From the NCBI RefSeq assembly GCF_040954835.1, contig NC_090708.1, positions 27,106,001 through 27,170,000 of the forward strand: a stretch of 64,000 bases of DNA, given 5' to 3'. Positions 33,917 through 45,163 of the stretch are shown here, one piece after another; the first letter of the stretch is position 1, and the number at the start of each line of letters is the position of its first letter. The translations under genes were made by a program, and so were the position numbers. The notes under the pieces were generated by a model that saw only the letters and a list, made by a program, of their open reading frames with translations, did no database searches and had not been told where the DNA came from. Source of the stretch: Lepisosteus oculatus (lineage: Eukaryota; Chordata; Actinopteri; Semionotiformes; Lepisosteidae).

Positions 33917-34885
33917 TTATTTACTTGGGAAGACAGTTTTCTTTATACTGCGGTGAGCCTGTAGTCTGAAGTATCTGTAAGCTGCTGCCTTGATTTTTTC
34001 ATTTCTTAAGCTGTAAATGATGGGGTTGAGCAAAGGGGTGAGGAAATAGTACACTGCACCAATGAAGATGCGTCCTTCTGGGGGGATACTTTCCACTCTC
34101 AACCCAATATACACCACAGCACCAGACACGTAGTACAGGAAGACCACTGTCATGTGTGAAGAGCACATTGAGAAGGCCTTCTTACGGCTCTCCACTGTTT
34201 TCATTTTTATCACTGACCTCACAATTCTGCAGTATGTCCATAAGACATAGAGAAAGGGGACATAGATTACAATCATGGCGACTATCAAGGTATAAGTAAC
34301 TTGACCTGTAACATCACCACAGGCCAATGACATCACAGTGGGGTAGTCACAGACAATGTGCAAGACATAATTTGATCCACAGAATGGCAATGTGCTTGCC
34401 AGTACTACTGTCAAAAGAGGTGCAAGGAAGCCCAGCACCCAGACTATGGCTGCCATTGTAATACAGAAATTGGTGCTCATGATGGTGTTGTAATGCAGTG
34501 GTTTCACTACAGCAACATATCTGTCATAAGCCATGGCTGCAACAAGGAACTCTTCAACAGCAGCAAATGAGATAAAAAAATACATCTGTGCAAAACAGCC
34601 TGAGAAGGAAATACTGCTGCCATGTCCCAGCAGAGCTTCTAATAACTTGGGTATGATGGTCGTGGTCAGAAAAATGTCTGAGAGGGACAAGTTCCACAGC
34701 AGGATGTACATGGGAGAGTGGAGCCGGTGGTCCAGGCTGACCAACAGCACAATGAGGAGATTGTCCAGAAAGGTGGCCAGGAAGAGGATGAGGAAGACAA
34801 GGAAGAGTGCATTGTAGTGCTCCTGCAGGCTCGGCACTCCCACAATGATGAACTCAGAGTGCAGGGTGACATTGGAGCTGTTCAT
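33917..34885 (-). CDS. Olfactory receptor, intact (OR gene 3)
   Basis: A 322-residue odorant GPCR with the N-terminus MNSSNVTLHSEF identical to OR gene 1. Landmarks: Cys97 before TM3, MAYDRYVAVVKPLHY at 118-132, KAFSMCSSHMTVVF before TM6, PLLNPIIYSLRN in TM7. Oddities: the usual GN of TM1 is DN (Gly41 to Asp; the conserved Asn is kept), and PMYFFLWN is PMYILLWN. A strong acceptor (cctgtttcctgtcag|AGTC) ends 4 bp before the ATG. The putative exon 1 is at 39094, giving an intron of about 4.2 kb. The reading frame is intact, so it is probably functional despite the TM1 change. Confidence 0.96.
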   Translation of the reverse strand: MNSSNVTLHSEFIIVGVPSLQEHYNALFLVFLILFLATFLDNLLIVLLVSLDHRLHSPMYILLWNLSLSDIFLTTTIIPKLLEALLGHGSSISFSGCFAQMYFFISFAAVEEFLVAAMAYDRYVAVVKPLHYNTIMSTNFCITMAAIVWVLGFLAPLLTVVLASTLPFCGSNYVLHIVCDYPTVMSLACGDVTGQVTYTLIVAMIVIYVPFLYVLWTYCRIVRSVIKMKTVESRKKAFSMCSSHMTVVFLYYVSGAVVYIGLRVESIPPEGRIFIGAVYYFLTPLLNPIIYSLRNEKIKAAAYRYFRLQAHRSIKKTVFPSK

Positions 34886-35104
34886 GACTCTGACAGGAAA
34901 CAGGGGTGCCTGGGAGTTAATGCATATTTGTGTTACTATCTTTTTGATTTCATAGAAGGATATGAAATAATAAAACGTTTACAGAAACAAATAAACAATT
35001 TACAGAAAACTTTTAATTTTTAGTATTGCCTGCTGAACATTTTATTTTTAAGAATAATCATAGTGTATAATACAGTAGTATTATACTGTAGAATAAATAC
35101 AACC

Positions 35105-35382
35105 ATCCATTTTCTTACAGTGTCAGAGGGAAGCCAGAGCCTATCCCTGCAAGCAAACGGCAGAAAGTAGGGTACACATCCACCCACCACAGGGCAAACC
35201 ACAGAAATAAAAAACACGCACATCACACCAGAGCCAATTTTCTCAAAGACAATGAATCTACCAGTATTTCTTTGGTCTATGAGACCAATATTGTTAACAT
35301 AGGAAAAATATACAATCTCCAAACAGATAGCTAACATGGTCTAAAATTGAATCCAGGGCCATAGTGCTGTGAGGCAGCAAGT
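35105..35382 (-). repeat. tRNA-SINE with L2-like tail
   Basis: A minus-strand copy of the SINE type at 58021: '(c)catccattttctta', 'ggaagccagagcctatccctgcaag', 'cagggcaaaccacag', 'ccagagccaattttctcaaag' and 'ttgaatccagggccatagtgctgtgaggcagca' occur in the expected order. Confidence 0.75.
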
Positions 35383-35419
35383 TTATATACTGTACTCTCC
35401 TGCATAAAAAGTTATACAT

Positions 35420-36060
35420 TTTTTCCCTTTTCTAAGAATATGTAGTAAGAACACCACTTCCTGTTATTGTAAAAAAGTTGTACTGATTTTATACCACTTG
35501 ATACTTATATTAATATGGAATAATGTAACTGAGCAGCTAAAATATCACAAGTGGACATTTTGGAAACATTTTGACATTTTTTTTAACTTTTATTGTCCTT
35601 ATAGTGGTAATGGGCAATGGACTATAATGTAGTACACTGCACCCAGGAGGTTCAAAGCCAGATCAGAGAATTACTTTTGGTTTGTTTCTTACATAGACGA
35701 ATACATAAAAATAGTCCACTATTATAGCTTGTTGTTGGCTCTGGGGTAAGTGTGTGTATCAGGGTGAATTATTATATGTGATGGTTTTGTGATTAAGAAT
35801 TTCTATGTGGAATTCTTTAAGTTAAACAAAGAACAAGAAGGTTATTTTTTACAATTGCCACTAACAGGAGAATAGCTTATCAATATGTTGAAACCATACC
35901 ATGACAGTGAAGACATGTTAGACCTTTAAGTGAGCCAGTGATTGTTGTTTACTATGTGGTGACAATGTTGTGTGGCTGTGTGGAAATTATTTTGTAAACT
36001 GAAGAGTTACAGAGGAGACACCTTGTGTTTCCCCTCTTTTTATATTTTATAAAAAATGTT
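35420..36060 (+). repeat. Segmental duplication, partner at 50140-51030
   Basis: Long collinear match to 50140-50560 and 50960-51030, with shared words such as 'cattttggaaacattttga', 'tggtttgtttctta', 'ggaattctttaagttaaacaaa' and 'ttgtaaactgaagagttayag'. It is not recognised as a mobile element. It lies inside the presumed intron of OR gene 3. Confidence 0.75.
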
Positions 36061-38039
36061 CCAATTTAAATGCAATATGGAATATATTATAAATAATATT
36101 AATAATGAATTACCATGGAATGGATGTGCTGTAAACTGAAGAGTTACAGAGAATACACGTTGAGTCTTGTCTTTTCAGCTTGGAATTTAACCCTTAGAGC
36201 TATCCTTTTGGCTATATTTGCTACATAGCTGGGTGTGTAAAAATAGATTGGATTAATAAATGGATTAAGAAAAATATTTCACACATACTTTGAAAACATA
36301 CATTATCATACTGTACATACAGTATATTTATACAGTATATGATCACACTGCCGTTCATTGCCATGTGCACTACTGTTTCAGTTATACTGTATATGTGGAT
36401 CTGACTTCAAGTGAGACCAGGGCGGAGTCACTGAGGCATGCCATCCAAGTTTCATAATTATACAAAATAAATCGAAGATTTTGAACAAGCCCCCAGATAT
36501 GCTACCGTAGTTACCGGCAAGGTGAAAGTTGGAAGCTGATTTTAAAAAATAAGACACAACAGCATGTCCCTGCCTAACTTAGACTTTGCAGGACTTTAAA
36601 AGCTTAAACTTTAACACAAATCCAAAACCTTTTAAAACAGAAACTGTTAACTCCACTTCACACATGCATGTCAAGATCAACGCATGCTTTAGTTCAACTT
36701 TTTTAAATTCGATTTGTTATATAATTATTATTATTATTATTATTATTATTGTTGTTGTTGTTAATAATAATAATTATTATGTTATTTATTATAAAACCAC
36801 TAACATCCACGCAGGTGCTGCTCCTTTTCATAGCCTCTCAGTAATTTAAAATACGGTGAACCCTGCCACAGGCAACACTTTGAATTTTTAACACCTTTAT
36901 CACCTCTGTCCAGGAGGGTGGGGTCCCCAGTACCCCGCTATGAGAACATGAATGTTTTCCATTACCATCCCCCAAGCAAAACTGGCTGTTCTACATAATG
37001 AACACAGCAGGGTGTAACACTCCTAGTCTTTGTGACAAATGTTTGTTAAAGAAGTATGGATCTGCGTTACATAAAGTGGCTGCAATGGAATACATAAAAG
37101 TTAATTCAAGGATGAAAAGAAAAGACTCAATGTGTCTCATCTATAACTCTTCAGCTTACAGATCATCCAAGGTCATTCATTATTAATATTATTTATAATA
37201 TATTCCGTATCACATTAAATTTGGAACAAGTTTTTAACAAGTGTAAATTCACCAGTCTATGTATTTCTAGCCGCTTTATAGTCTTGGGACTGATAACAGC
37301 CTCACCTACACTATTTGGTTAAATTTTTAAAGATTTCGACAGACTACAGAAGGCTTCGACATTGCTACTTAAAAAATGTGACATAATGCGTGGTGAAAGA
37401 CCTATTGAGCACAGAACATCTTTCCACCTGTGAAAAATGTTGCATATGTAGTTTATTCTTATCTGTGTGAAAACAGGAAATACAGAGGGAGGTTCACACA
37501 TTAAAGAGAGGGCTGGAACACCTTTTAATTTTAATAAGAAAGAGAGGGTTGTGAAAACAGTGACAAATCACCCCGAACAAAATATAAGTTCAAAATACAA
37601 GCAGTTTGAAATTATTAGTTGTTATTAATAATTCATTTAACTTTGAACACGGATTATATTAAGAAATACCAAAAAAATCAATATAGTGTCCATAATACTT
37701 ACTATTTTAGTTTTGTTAAAATAAATATTTATTTGTTAATGGAAAACTCATAGCCTAAACAGGATTCAAACCCTTGCTTCCAGAATGCAAATCACACACC
37801 AAAGCCATTATGCCACTCGGCAGCTTAAGCTATAGCTGAAAAGGGCAGGCAAAATGTTTCCAAGTAATCACAAGTGAATGGGTCCAATTGATGCAGATGT
37901 TTACAGAAAAAGTAGACTATGGTATGGTATATGTAGATCCTTAAATTAATATTTTTATTTAGCGGATTATAAAAAGTACGAAGAGTTTTACGACAATAAC
38001 GAGCACAATATTCATAGAAAAGGTTAAAACATTATAGAT
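36061..38039. other. Intronic/intergenic sequence with a microsatellite
   Basis: 36724-36800 is an ATT/GTT/AAT microsatellite with inverted halves. 36130-36160 repeats 'ctgtaaactgaagagttacagag' from 35994. Otherwise AT-rich with nothing recognised apart from the tRNA-like piece at 37753. Confidence 0.5.
37753..37824 (-). repeat. tRNA-like relic
   Basis: On the minus strand 72 bp begin GCTGCCGAGTGGCATAATGG (A-box-like) and contain GGTTTGAATCC (B box). The acceptor and T stems do not pair well, so it is a tRNA-derived repeat or pseudogene and not a functional tRNA. Confidence 0.5.
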
Positions 38040-38525
38040 TTTTATAAAGTATATAAACTTAATATAGTCAGAATGAGCACGTCAAAACATTTCCAAAATA
38101 ACCAAAGTAAGTGACCAATTGAAAGACTTTGATGCATAAAATGTTTATGAAGAAAGTGGAATACTGTTGTGTGTTTTTTATTTAAACTACCACTACCAGC
38201 TATATACAATTTGATAATATATTTACGTATATTCCTAAATTAATATAGTTTATGATGTTCAGAGATGTTATGCTCCTCTTATTTTTATGCTAAGCTACCA
38301 AAAGTTCCCTTTAGTTGAAAAATTCCATATTAATATTCCATATTAGGCAGATTTAAACAGGCACAGTAAAGAGATTAAATGAAGCAATTATTTAACTCAC
38401 AACTAATGCACCACAAGTGCCTCCTGTTAGTCATTTTTGCCAGCCAATCATGTAATGAGGTAGGCTGTAGATCATTTCCCGCTGTACAGGGTTTTACTGC
38501 ACATTTTGTATGGCTACATCTGTAA
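38040..38525 (+). repeat. ~490-bp duplication, partner at 62094-62562
   Basis: Both begin '(a)gtatataaacttaatatagtcag' and share 'aaaataaccaMagta', 'ttatgctcctctt', 'aagagattaaatga', 'aatgcaccacRagtgc' and end 'atggctacatctgtaa'. The flanks differ sharply after that point. It could be an unclassified mobile element or part of the local segmental duplications. Confidence 0.75.
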
Positions 38526-39093
38526 ATTAGTAGTATAAAGGCAGTTTTCTGTATAGTAGGTTTCTGCCAATCAATTCTGCATGCTGCATCAGACAATAAA
38601 TTGTGATGGTGTGAAGATTTTATTTTAATGTCCAAGGTCAACATTACATGTAATATAAGCATCATAGTAATGTGCATACAGTATGCATGAAGCACTATTA
38701 ATGTGCTCTCATATTCTATAGGATTCCATAAGAACTTAAATAAATACATGTTATAGTGTATTTAAAATTTATATAAATATATATTGTAATATATAGATAT
38801 GCATTTTAAATATATTTGTTTTCAATTTTGGAAAAGTGAGAAAAATATAATTAAATGTTTAGAATATTCCCCAAGCATAATTATTTTTTTCTTATGAGAT
38901 TTGTGAGTCTTCCAAATCTAAATTTCTAAATCTAAAAATAAAGAATGATAATGAACAGAATTACTTTACAAACTGTATGCACACCTGCTGAAATACGTAA
39001 TTAACACATTCTTTTGAAAAATAAAAAGAAAGATTTACATAAAAAGCTGATAGTTTAACTTTTATACTGTATGCAGTTCAGTGAGTCACATAC

Positions 39094-39300
39094 CTGGAGC
39101 CTCAGTCTGTTCACAGTGCTCATTCAGCACAAGACACACCTGCTGGACAAGAAAGTCATCCTGTTTTCTCAGCTGCTTTTATGGGTAGATCTTCACAGTG
39201 ACCCCAGAGTCTGCTGACTGCAGAGCTGCAGCTGTAGCTTTTATTAATCCAGAGAGACAGAAAGTGATTGCTTGAGAAACTGGCCCAAAGGTGATACAAG
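39094..39300 (-). promoter_or_regulatory. Putative promoter and non-coding exon 1 of OR gene 3
   Basis: TATA-like 'cccataaaagc' (39175-39185) and donor CTCCAG|GTATGTGAC at 39094|39093 on the minus strand. It is homologous to the modules at 17120 and 30864, including 'tcttgtccagcaggtgtgtc' and the upstream 'attaataaaagctacagct'. It lies 4.2 kb upstream of the OR start codon. Confidence 0.72.
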
Positions 39301-40134
39301 GGGACATACAGTACATCTTTTACATATGCCTACTTTTTATAGATATACAGCAACAGATTAGTAGAATTCAATATTCTATTCATAAATAAGCTTGACATAA
39401 TTTCTCAAAAATAAAAGAAATGAACTCACTGCACTTGGTCACATATTCTTTTAGGAACTGCAGGAGACAAACCAAAGTGTTTGTGACCTCCACAAGTTCA
39501 AGAAAAATTTGTCTAAGGTGTGACTGAGGCTACCTGGCTGACTAGCCTGGATAGACAGATAGAACACGTTAATCTCTAGTAGTAAAGACGTTTTTTTTTC
39601 CACAGCATGCATGTTAATGATAACACATTTAGACATTTACAACTATAGTTAATAAAAAGGCTGTATTGGACCATCCATACATGTTGCTTGCTGAGATTTC
39701 AGCTCCCCTGCAGAACTGTGTGAGGTTAGAAGATAGATAGATGTTAATAAATGTTGTGTGTGAGTTTGTCCTTTTCCGCTTCTGAATGTGTGTTTACAGC
39801 TATATCATATTGCAGATACACATTTAAATATGTTTTATTGAAAAAGTATAACACATGTAAGCTATTTTTACTACTAGATATTCATTAATCAACTAATCAG
39901 ACATACCCATTAACACAGTCAATGGAACAAACACATTTTCACATATTTACTTTTTTGCAGTATTTTCTCAGTCTAAAAATACAAAGTGACCATTTTTAAA
40001 AGTAAAAAATTGTAGTAACTTTTTAGAACATGAAAATATTAATCAGATGTAGGTTATAAAATTATGACCTATCTGAAACCCAGAATATTAGTAGTGAATA
40101 TTTTCTACACCACAGAGAGAATATAATATCATAC

Positions 40135-42590
40135 CAGCAGGTTTTGATTGTCCATGCTGTCAAGTGCTTTCTCGTATACACAGAACTCTTCCATTGTTGT
40201 CAGCCTCCTGATGTGGAATTGGGAGTCCACCGGCTCTGTGGACCTACCCAAACGCCTCAATTCATCCCTCATCTCTATCAGGAGGCCCAATACCCCCTTC
40301 TGAAACTCTGAAATAATTAACATTTTATACCAGCATTTAAAAGGAATTAGGTTAGGATTTTCTTACATTATTGTCACATTAGCATCACTGTAGTGTTGCT
40401 AATGTGCTACATGCAATTTATAATCTTAAAAATTAAAAATTCCTGTGGTATGGACGTGGTCTTCTGCCTGGGAGACTCTGAAAATAATTCAGTTATGGAA
40501 AACATTTACTTTATCACACAACTTAATATTTCAATTAAGTCATAATAGTTTGTCATCAAACTAGGATTCTATAAACAATGTCAATTAAACTCCATTGGTG
40601 TATTTATTAAAAACATAGCTTCAATTTTGAATATGTTTGTGTCGATTGTAGCATTGTGGTAAAACACAACATATGTTTATATTGTATATGAGCCTACACA
40701 TAATTAAAATACATTCTGTGTAAAACTATAATATATGTAGTTTTATTTATTACTTGATACAATAAAAAATACATACTTTTTGACAGTCTTCCAGGATCAT
40801 TTCTACCATCTGGCCAATCCTGGTTTGATACTAGAAATTAAAAAGTTAACAATAATCTCATACCTATCAAATCTATCATTTGCAGAGGGATCATAAACTA
40901 TTCTTAAATTTAATAATTTAATTAATATGGTACAAGTAATGTAGTATTGTTCATGTCTACAAAGCCTTGTGTTAAAACATTTATAAAGCCATTATTTCCT
41001 CACCTGATCGAGATGAGGGAGAAGACGAGGGTGAGCGGGAAGCTGAGGAGGCATGGTGACTCTGGGGTTCAGTTGAAGACTTTGGTCTTATAACTTGCTT
41101 AGGGCTTCGAAATTTGCATGGTGAGGTCACAATTTGGACTACCTGGGCTGTTAATATAATATTGCAGATTAATTTAATATTTAGGTATGGATGTAAAATG
41201 TTCACCAGTCCAATAATCTTTTAATATAATCCGCTTATGGTAGACAGTTCTCCAGACTCCAGAAAGTACAGTGACATAACCTCAGACATAATTAAAAAAA
41301 AAAATTAACTTGTGAATTTCATCTCAATTTCATTGAGTAATTAGATGTAGGCAAAAAAAGGTAGTAATACCTTCAGGAATGTTGAAGCCAGAACTCAGCA
41401 CCATTTTTTTCCTTGGGGAGGTTCTCACTTTTGATGGTTGGGCTTCAATAACATAAATAATAATGTCTTTGAACAACTTGTCTTTGAATAACTGAATAAC
41501 TTGTCTTTGAATATGATTGATGATGGTTAACTTCTAAGGACATTAAGAAAACATTTTAACTTTAATTGCAAAAACCTACCTTTAAGTGTACTTGAACAGT
41601 TGAGTGAGGTCTGGGAGACACTCTTCCTTGGAGAGAACCTCAGTTTTGGGGGTGGCACTGGCAGCTTCAGTGGCTTCTTCTTTTCTAAACAGAAAAAATA
41701 TGGCAGTAAAATATTTCATATCAAATTAAATTATTTAATCAACTTGATCTGTAACTTTTTACAATACATTTATTTCATTTATTTTGGGAACTTTGAAGGC
41801 AGAGAAATGTAGTTACTTGGAGTAGCAGCATCAGAATCAAAGTCTGTAATATAATAGAAAATTATCATATTTCAATATAATACTGAAAATTAGTTTAACA
41901 GAATAATCTAAACAAAATTCTTAGCAATTTCCATGATCAACAAATCTGATACGATTTTTAACATTTTCATACAGAACAGCTTTCAAAATGACTTATTTTA
42001 AAGGGTTGTAAAAAAAATCAAGATAAATGAGTACAAGGTACAAGCTAAATGAGGCACCAGTTGATATTAATAACTGGTTAAAAATATAGCTATTGAGATT
42101 GTTACTTTTACATACCATCAACGTAATCGGAGAACACCTGCTTCTTACTTTTGCGTTTTGGATTGGTTGTCTCATCCTCATCTTCAGCATCCGTAACAGA
42201 GGTAGTTAAATCAAAGTGATCACACTCTGATTTCTTGTCTACAAATAATTATATTTACCTTACGTATGATCAAATATGAAAAATGTATTGTTGCACTAAT
42301 ACATGTACATAGACAGTTACTGTAAATATTCAATCGAAATTTATTATAATTAACAGGAATTTGCTCTTATTTTCAAAGAAAGCTATACCTGATGTATGTT
42401 TAACTTTACTGAGTTTGAAGGTAACCCAAGTATCTTTATTAGGGTTGGCCTTCTCTTTGTATAGTTTTGTGGCCTGCTTTGGATCATTCGGCCACCACAC
42501 ATACTCTCTTCGGGCATCCACCCAGTTTGAGGGCAGGACTCCCTCAATCTCCCCCTCCTGCTCTATCCAAACAGCGCGTGTCCACATCAC
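40135..42590 (-). CDS. Eight-exon gene, DUF4806-like accessory protein (3' end missing)
   Basis: Eight exons join in one frame of 299 codons without a stop: 42590-42389, 42238-42116, 41843-41817, 41684-41580, 41442-41371, 41147-41004, 40830-40777, 40307-40135. Each boundary has AG/GT sites; examples are acceptor tttctgtttcag at 42591 and donor GATCAG|GTGAGG at 41004. The ATG is at 42587. The N-terminus (MWTRAVWIEQEGEIEGVLPS...WW) resembles the Trp-rich start of fish proteins that end in DUF4806. The middle is acidic, then basic (PKRKSKK, PKKKK; likely nuclear). Exon 8 (FQKGVLGLLIEMRDELRRL...) looks like the start of DUF4806. The remainder of that domain was not found downstream, and upstream exons are possible. 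It lies beside a transposase relic, so it may be a transposon accessory gene. Function is unknown. Confidence 0.7.
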
Positions 42591-43046
42591 CTGAAACAGA
42601 AATACACATTTTAATTTTGAGTCTTAATTCAGATTGTGGTGCTGATTACTACACTTGTGTTCGCTTATAATGATTATACTCAATGAAACACATAATTCAA
42701 TAATAAACATTCTGCTTTATTTATACATTTGTAGTTAGATGGTATTCACTACATGCAATTCCTCACAAACTTTAACACATAAACTTAACCATGAGAAAAG
42801 AGCAGACAGAAGCATCCTGTGTGAATCAAAGTTGCAACTTCTTCATGGAACAGGATTATGTTCTATGCCGTGTAGAAGAGGAAAGAGGACATAACCAGCA
42901 CCATAGGGGAGACACAATACTTTTCTGTGCAACTCTTTTACAGAGAGGAATTTCTCCCTTGCATGCATCTCCAGACTATTAACATATACAATATTAAGCA
43001 GTTTTGACTCACATGGTTCAGTGAAGAATTTACAAGACTGAGTATC
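42591..43046. other. Spacer between accessory gene and transposase relic
   Basis: AT-rich sequence. It contains only a 63-codon plus-strand frame (42791-42982) with no recognised similarity. Confidence 0.4.
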
Positions 43047-44361
43047 TCATACAACATCACATAGAAGACTTCTGTCTGCTCTTTTCTCCTTCACAAATGC
43101 AAAGTCCTCATTATCCAACAGGAAACAACAGTCTTTTTGTCTTGACAAAATATACATACATGAACCAGATGCTTCACTGTTGCTCTGAATTCTTTCCTTC
43201 TCCTTCATTCTCTTTACTACGTGAGCTATAGGGTTATGACTGTTCCACACTAGTTTCTTCAAGGACTGTAGAAAGTTTTCAAATGGGAATGCAGATACAT
43301 CATTTAAGGAACAATTAAATTGTACCACATCCTGATGTAGATGTCTCAAACAGTGTACATTAAATACAACAAATGTTGGTCCATACAAATGCTGAGCATT
43401 ATCAACAAAGGTATCAAGCAGTTTTTGGGCATAGTTGAGACAGGCATTTCTCTTTCTTTCGTCCGAGTCCAACATAATGGAAAGAGCAACTGTTAGCATC
43501 AGAAAATGGGTGTATAGTTCCTTTGATACAACATTACGAAGAACAATGGGGCCTGTATACAAAAGGAACTGGCGGAACTCTGTAGCCTTCACATTAACAT
43601 AACTTTAACTCCTCTAAAAAGTCACTCACATAATCATCAACTGATTCAGGCTTGGACCCTCCATAAAATAATGCTACAATGAAAGGCTGGAATTGGTGAA
43701 AAGAGCACAAAATAGGCCAAAATTGCACAGATGTAGATTTGAAGAGAGGAACTCCATCAACATTGATACACAGGTCTACAGAATGCATGCCTTCTTGGAA
43801 TGTTTTAGAAGAAGATATGTTTTTCAGGATTCCTTTCTTTAATCCAAAGTAAATGTACTGACCACCGCATTAATCACTGATTTGCACTTTATTAGGTGTT
43901 TGTAGGAGAGTCCTGTAATCCTTTGGAAGCTTGTGCCCCTGACGTCTAAATATCTCCAATAAATCATTGAAACACTGTCTTTTACAACCATGCTTAGCAG
44001 ACCAAGCTACAAGTTCGATAGATTTGGCCTTGCTGGGTCAGTCTTTGCCTCATCTACAAGGGTCAGTAGATTCAGGACTGGGGTCAGTTACATCAGATTC
44101 ATCAGAGTCAGAAATTTCAACCTCGTTCAAGATTTCTTCTTCAGAAGTAATACCTTCTTCAGTATACCCATAGTCATTTGAATCCTGATGTGTAATGTCA
44201 TCATTGACACTAGCACCCATATCACCAGACGATTGTTCCACATTCTCCTCCTTGGTGTCATCTATGTGAAAACTGTCATCTTGATCATCACTGCTGGATT
44301 CACCAAGAGCATTTAGCTCTGCATGTCGCTTCCTCCATCGGGATAAATAGTGCTTTGACAT
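43047..44361 (-). pseudogene. DDE-type transposase relic, internally deleted
   Basis: Frames 44361-44050, 43788-43594 and 43592-43047 carry pieces of one large transposase of a kind common in fish. The N-terminus (MSKHYLSRWRKRHAEL) is followed by a long Asp/Glu/Ser-rich stretch. A core segment has NVDGVPLFKSTSVQFWPIL and GGSKPESVDDYVSDFLEELK. A C-terminal segment has TEFRQFLLYTGPIVL, NVHCLRHLHQDV and AFPFENFLQSLKKLV. The core jumps from EELK straight to KATEFRQ, so the central part expected between them is deleted. Stops also lie near 44040 and 43870. A CACTA/EnSpm (CMC) affiliation is my tentative reading. It is inactive and could at most be moved in trans. Confidence 0.65.
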
Positions 44362-45142
44362 AAAGTCTGATTTGGTGTGCCCCCTGCGTGCTGATGTGCA
44401 CCTACAGATAATTGTAACACATGCAAATAAACAGTAAATAAACAGTAAACAGTAAATAAACAGTGACTGCTGTATGTAAGGTACTATAAGGACTATGGAA
44501 TATAAAAGGAAACGGTATCAACTTTTCTTAAGAAAATAAAAATAGAAATATCGTCATTCAAAGAAATCAACATTTAATTACATTTTTTCAGGCAGGTGGC
44601 AAGACCCCCTCGCGAAACCCCTGTATGCAAAGCTGTGTAAATAAATTACATACAGCACTGTTGCACGTTTTAGACCGTATCGTATGCTCGGTAATTACCG
44701 GCAATTCCCGTCAGCAGTTTTATTTTTGGGATTTTAACAGAGATTTTCTACTGTTTACATTTATATAATCTAATTTGATTTAAAGAACAAAATGACAACG
44801 ATAAAAATGTTGTTAACTTTAAAAGGGTGAGTAAAAAAGGTCACACTATGCAGGTATTTCCAGTATATCATAGTAATTATAATCATAGTAATAAAGTACA
44901 TTATTTTCACAGTAATTAATTTATTTACACGCGTATAATAAATATAGTAATAAATATAGTAAATATATTAATTACTGCAAAAATAATTTACTTCGTACAC
45001 TATGCAGATTGCCATATACTCCTAGTTGTGGCACACACGATATATACAGTAAAAAGCCTCAGGCACTGTGTTAGATGTGTTTTCGACGATATATATGTGT
45101 TTATTAATGTTGTCAGTTTTACGGTTGCAATTCAACGTTGAT
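44362..45142. other. Upstream flank of the transposase relic
   Basis: AT-rich sequence with one GC-richer patch at 44590-44715 ('ccccctcgcgaaacccc', 'taccggcaattcccgtcagc'). No matching terminal inverted repeat was found on the other side by eye. Confidence 0.35.
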
Positions 45143-45163
45143 TATACGTCGCGGCGACGTATA
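45143..45163. other. 21-bp perfect CpG-rich palindrome
   Basis: TATACGTCGC-G-GCGACGTATA, set in an AT-rich region with related words nearby ('ttcgacgatatatatg' near 45084 and 'attcgacgaa' near 45203). Confidence 0.9.

Noticed and set aside
34533-35023. Plus-strand frames of 94 and 101 codons
   Set aside because: They are shadows of OR gene 3 and its flank on the opposite strand.
37753-37824. Functional tRNA gene
   Set aside because: A and B boxes are present but the acceptor and T stems do not pair; treated as a relic.
36498-44715. 'taccggcaa' words near both ends as terminal inverted repeats of the transposase element
   Set aside because: The flanking bases do not extend the match and the words are too short to count.
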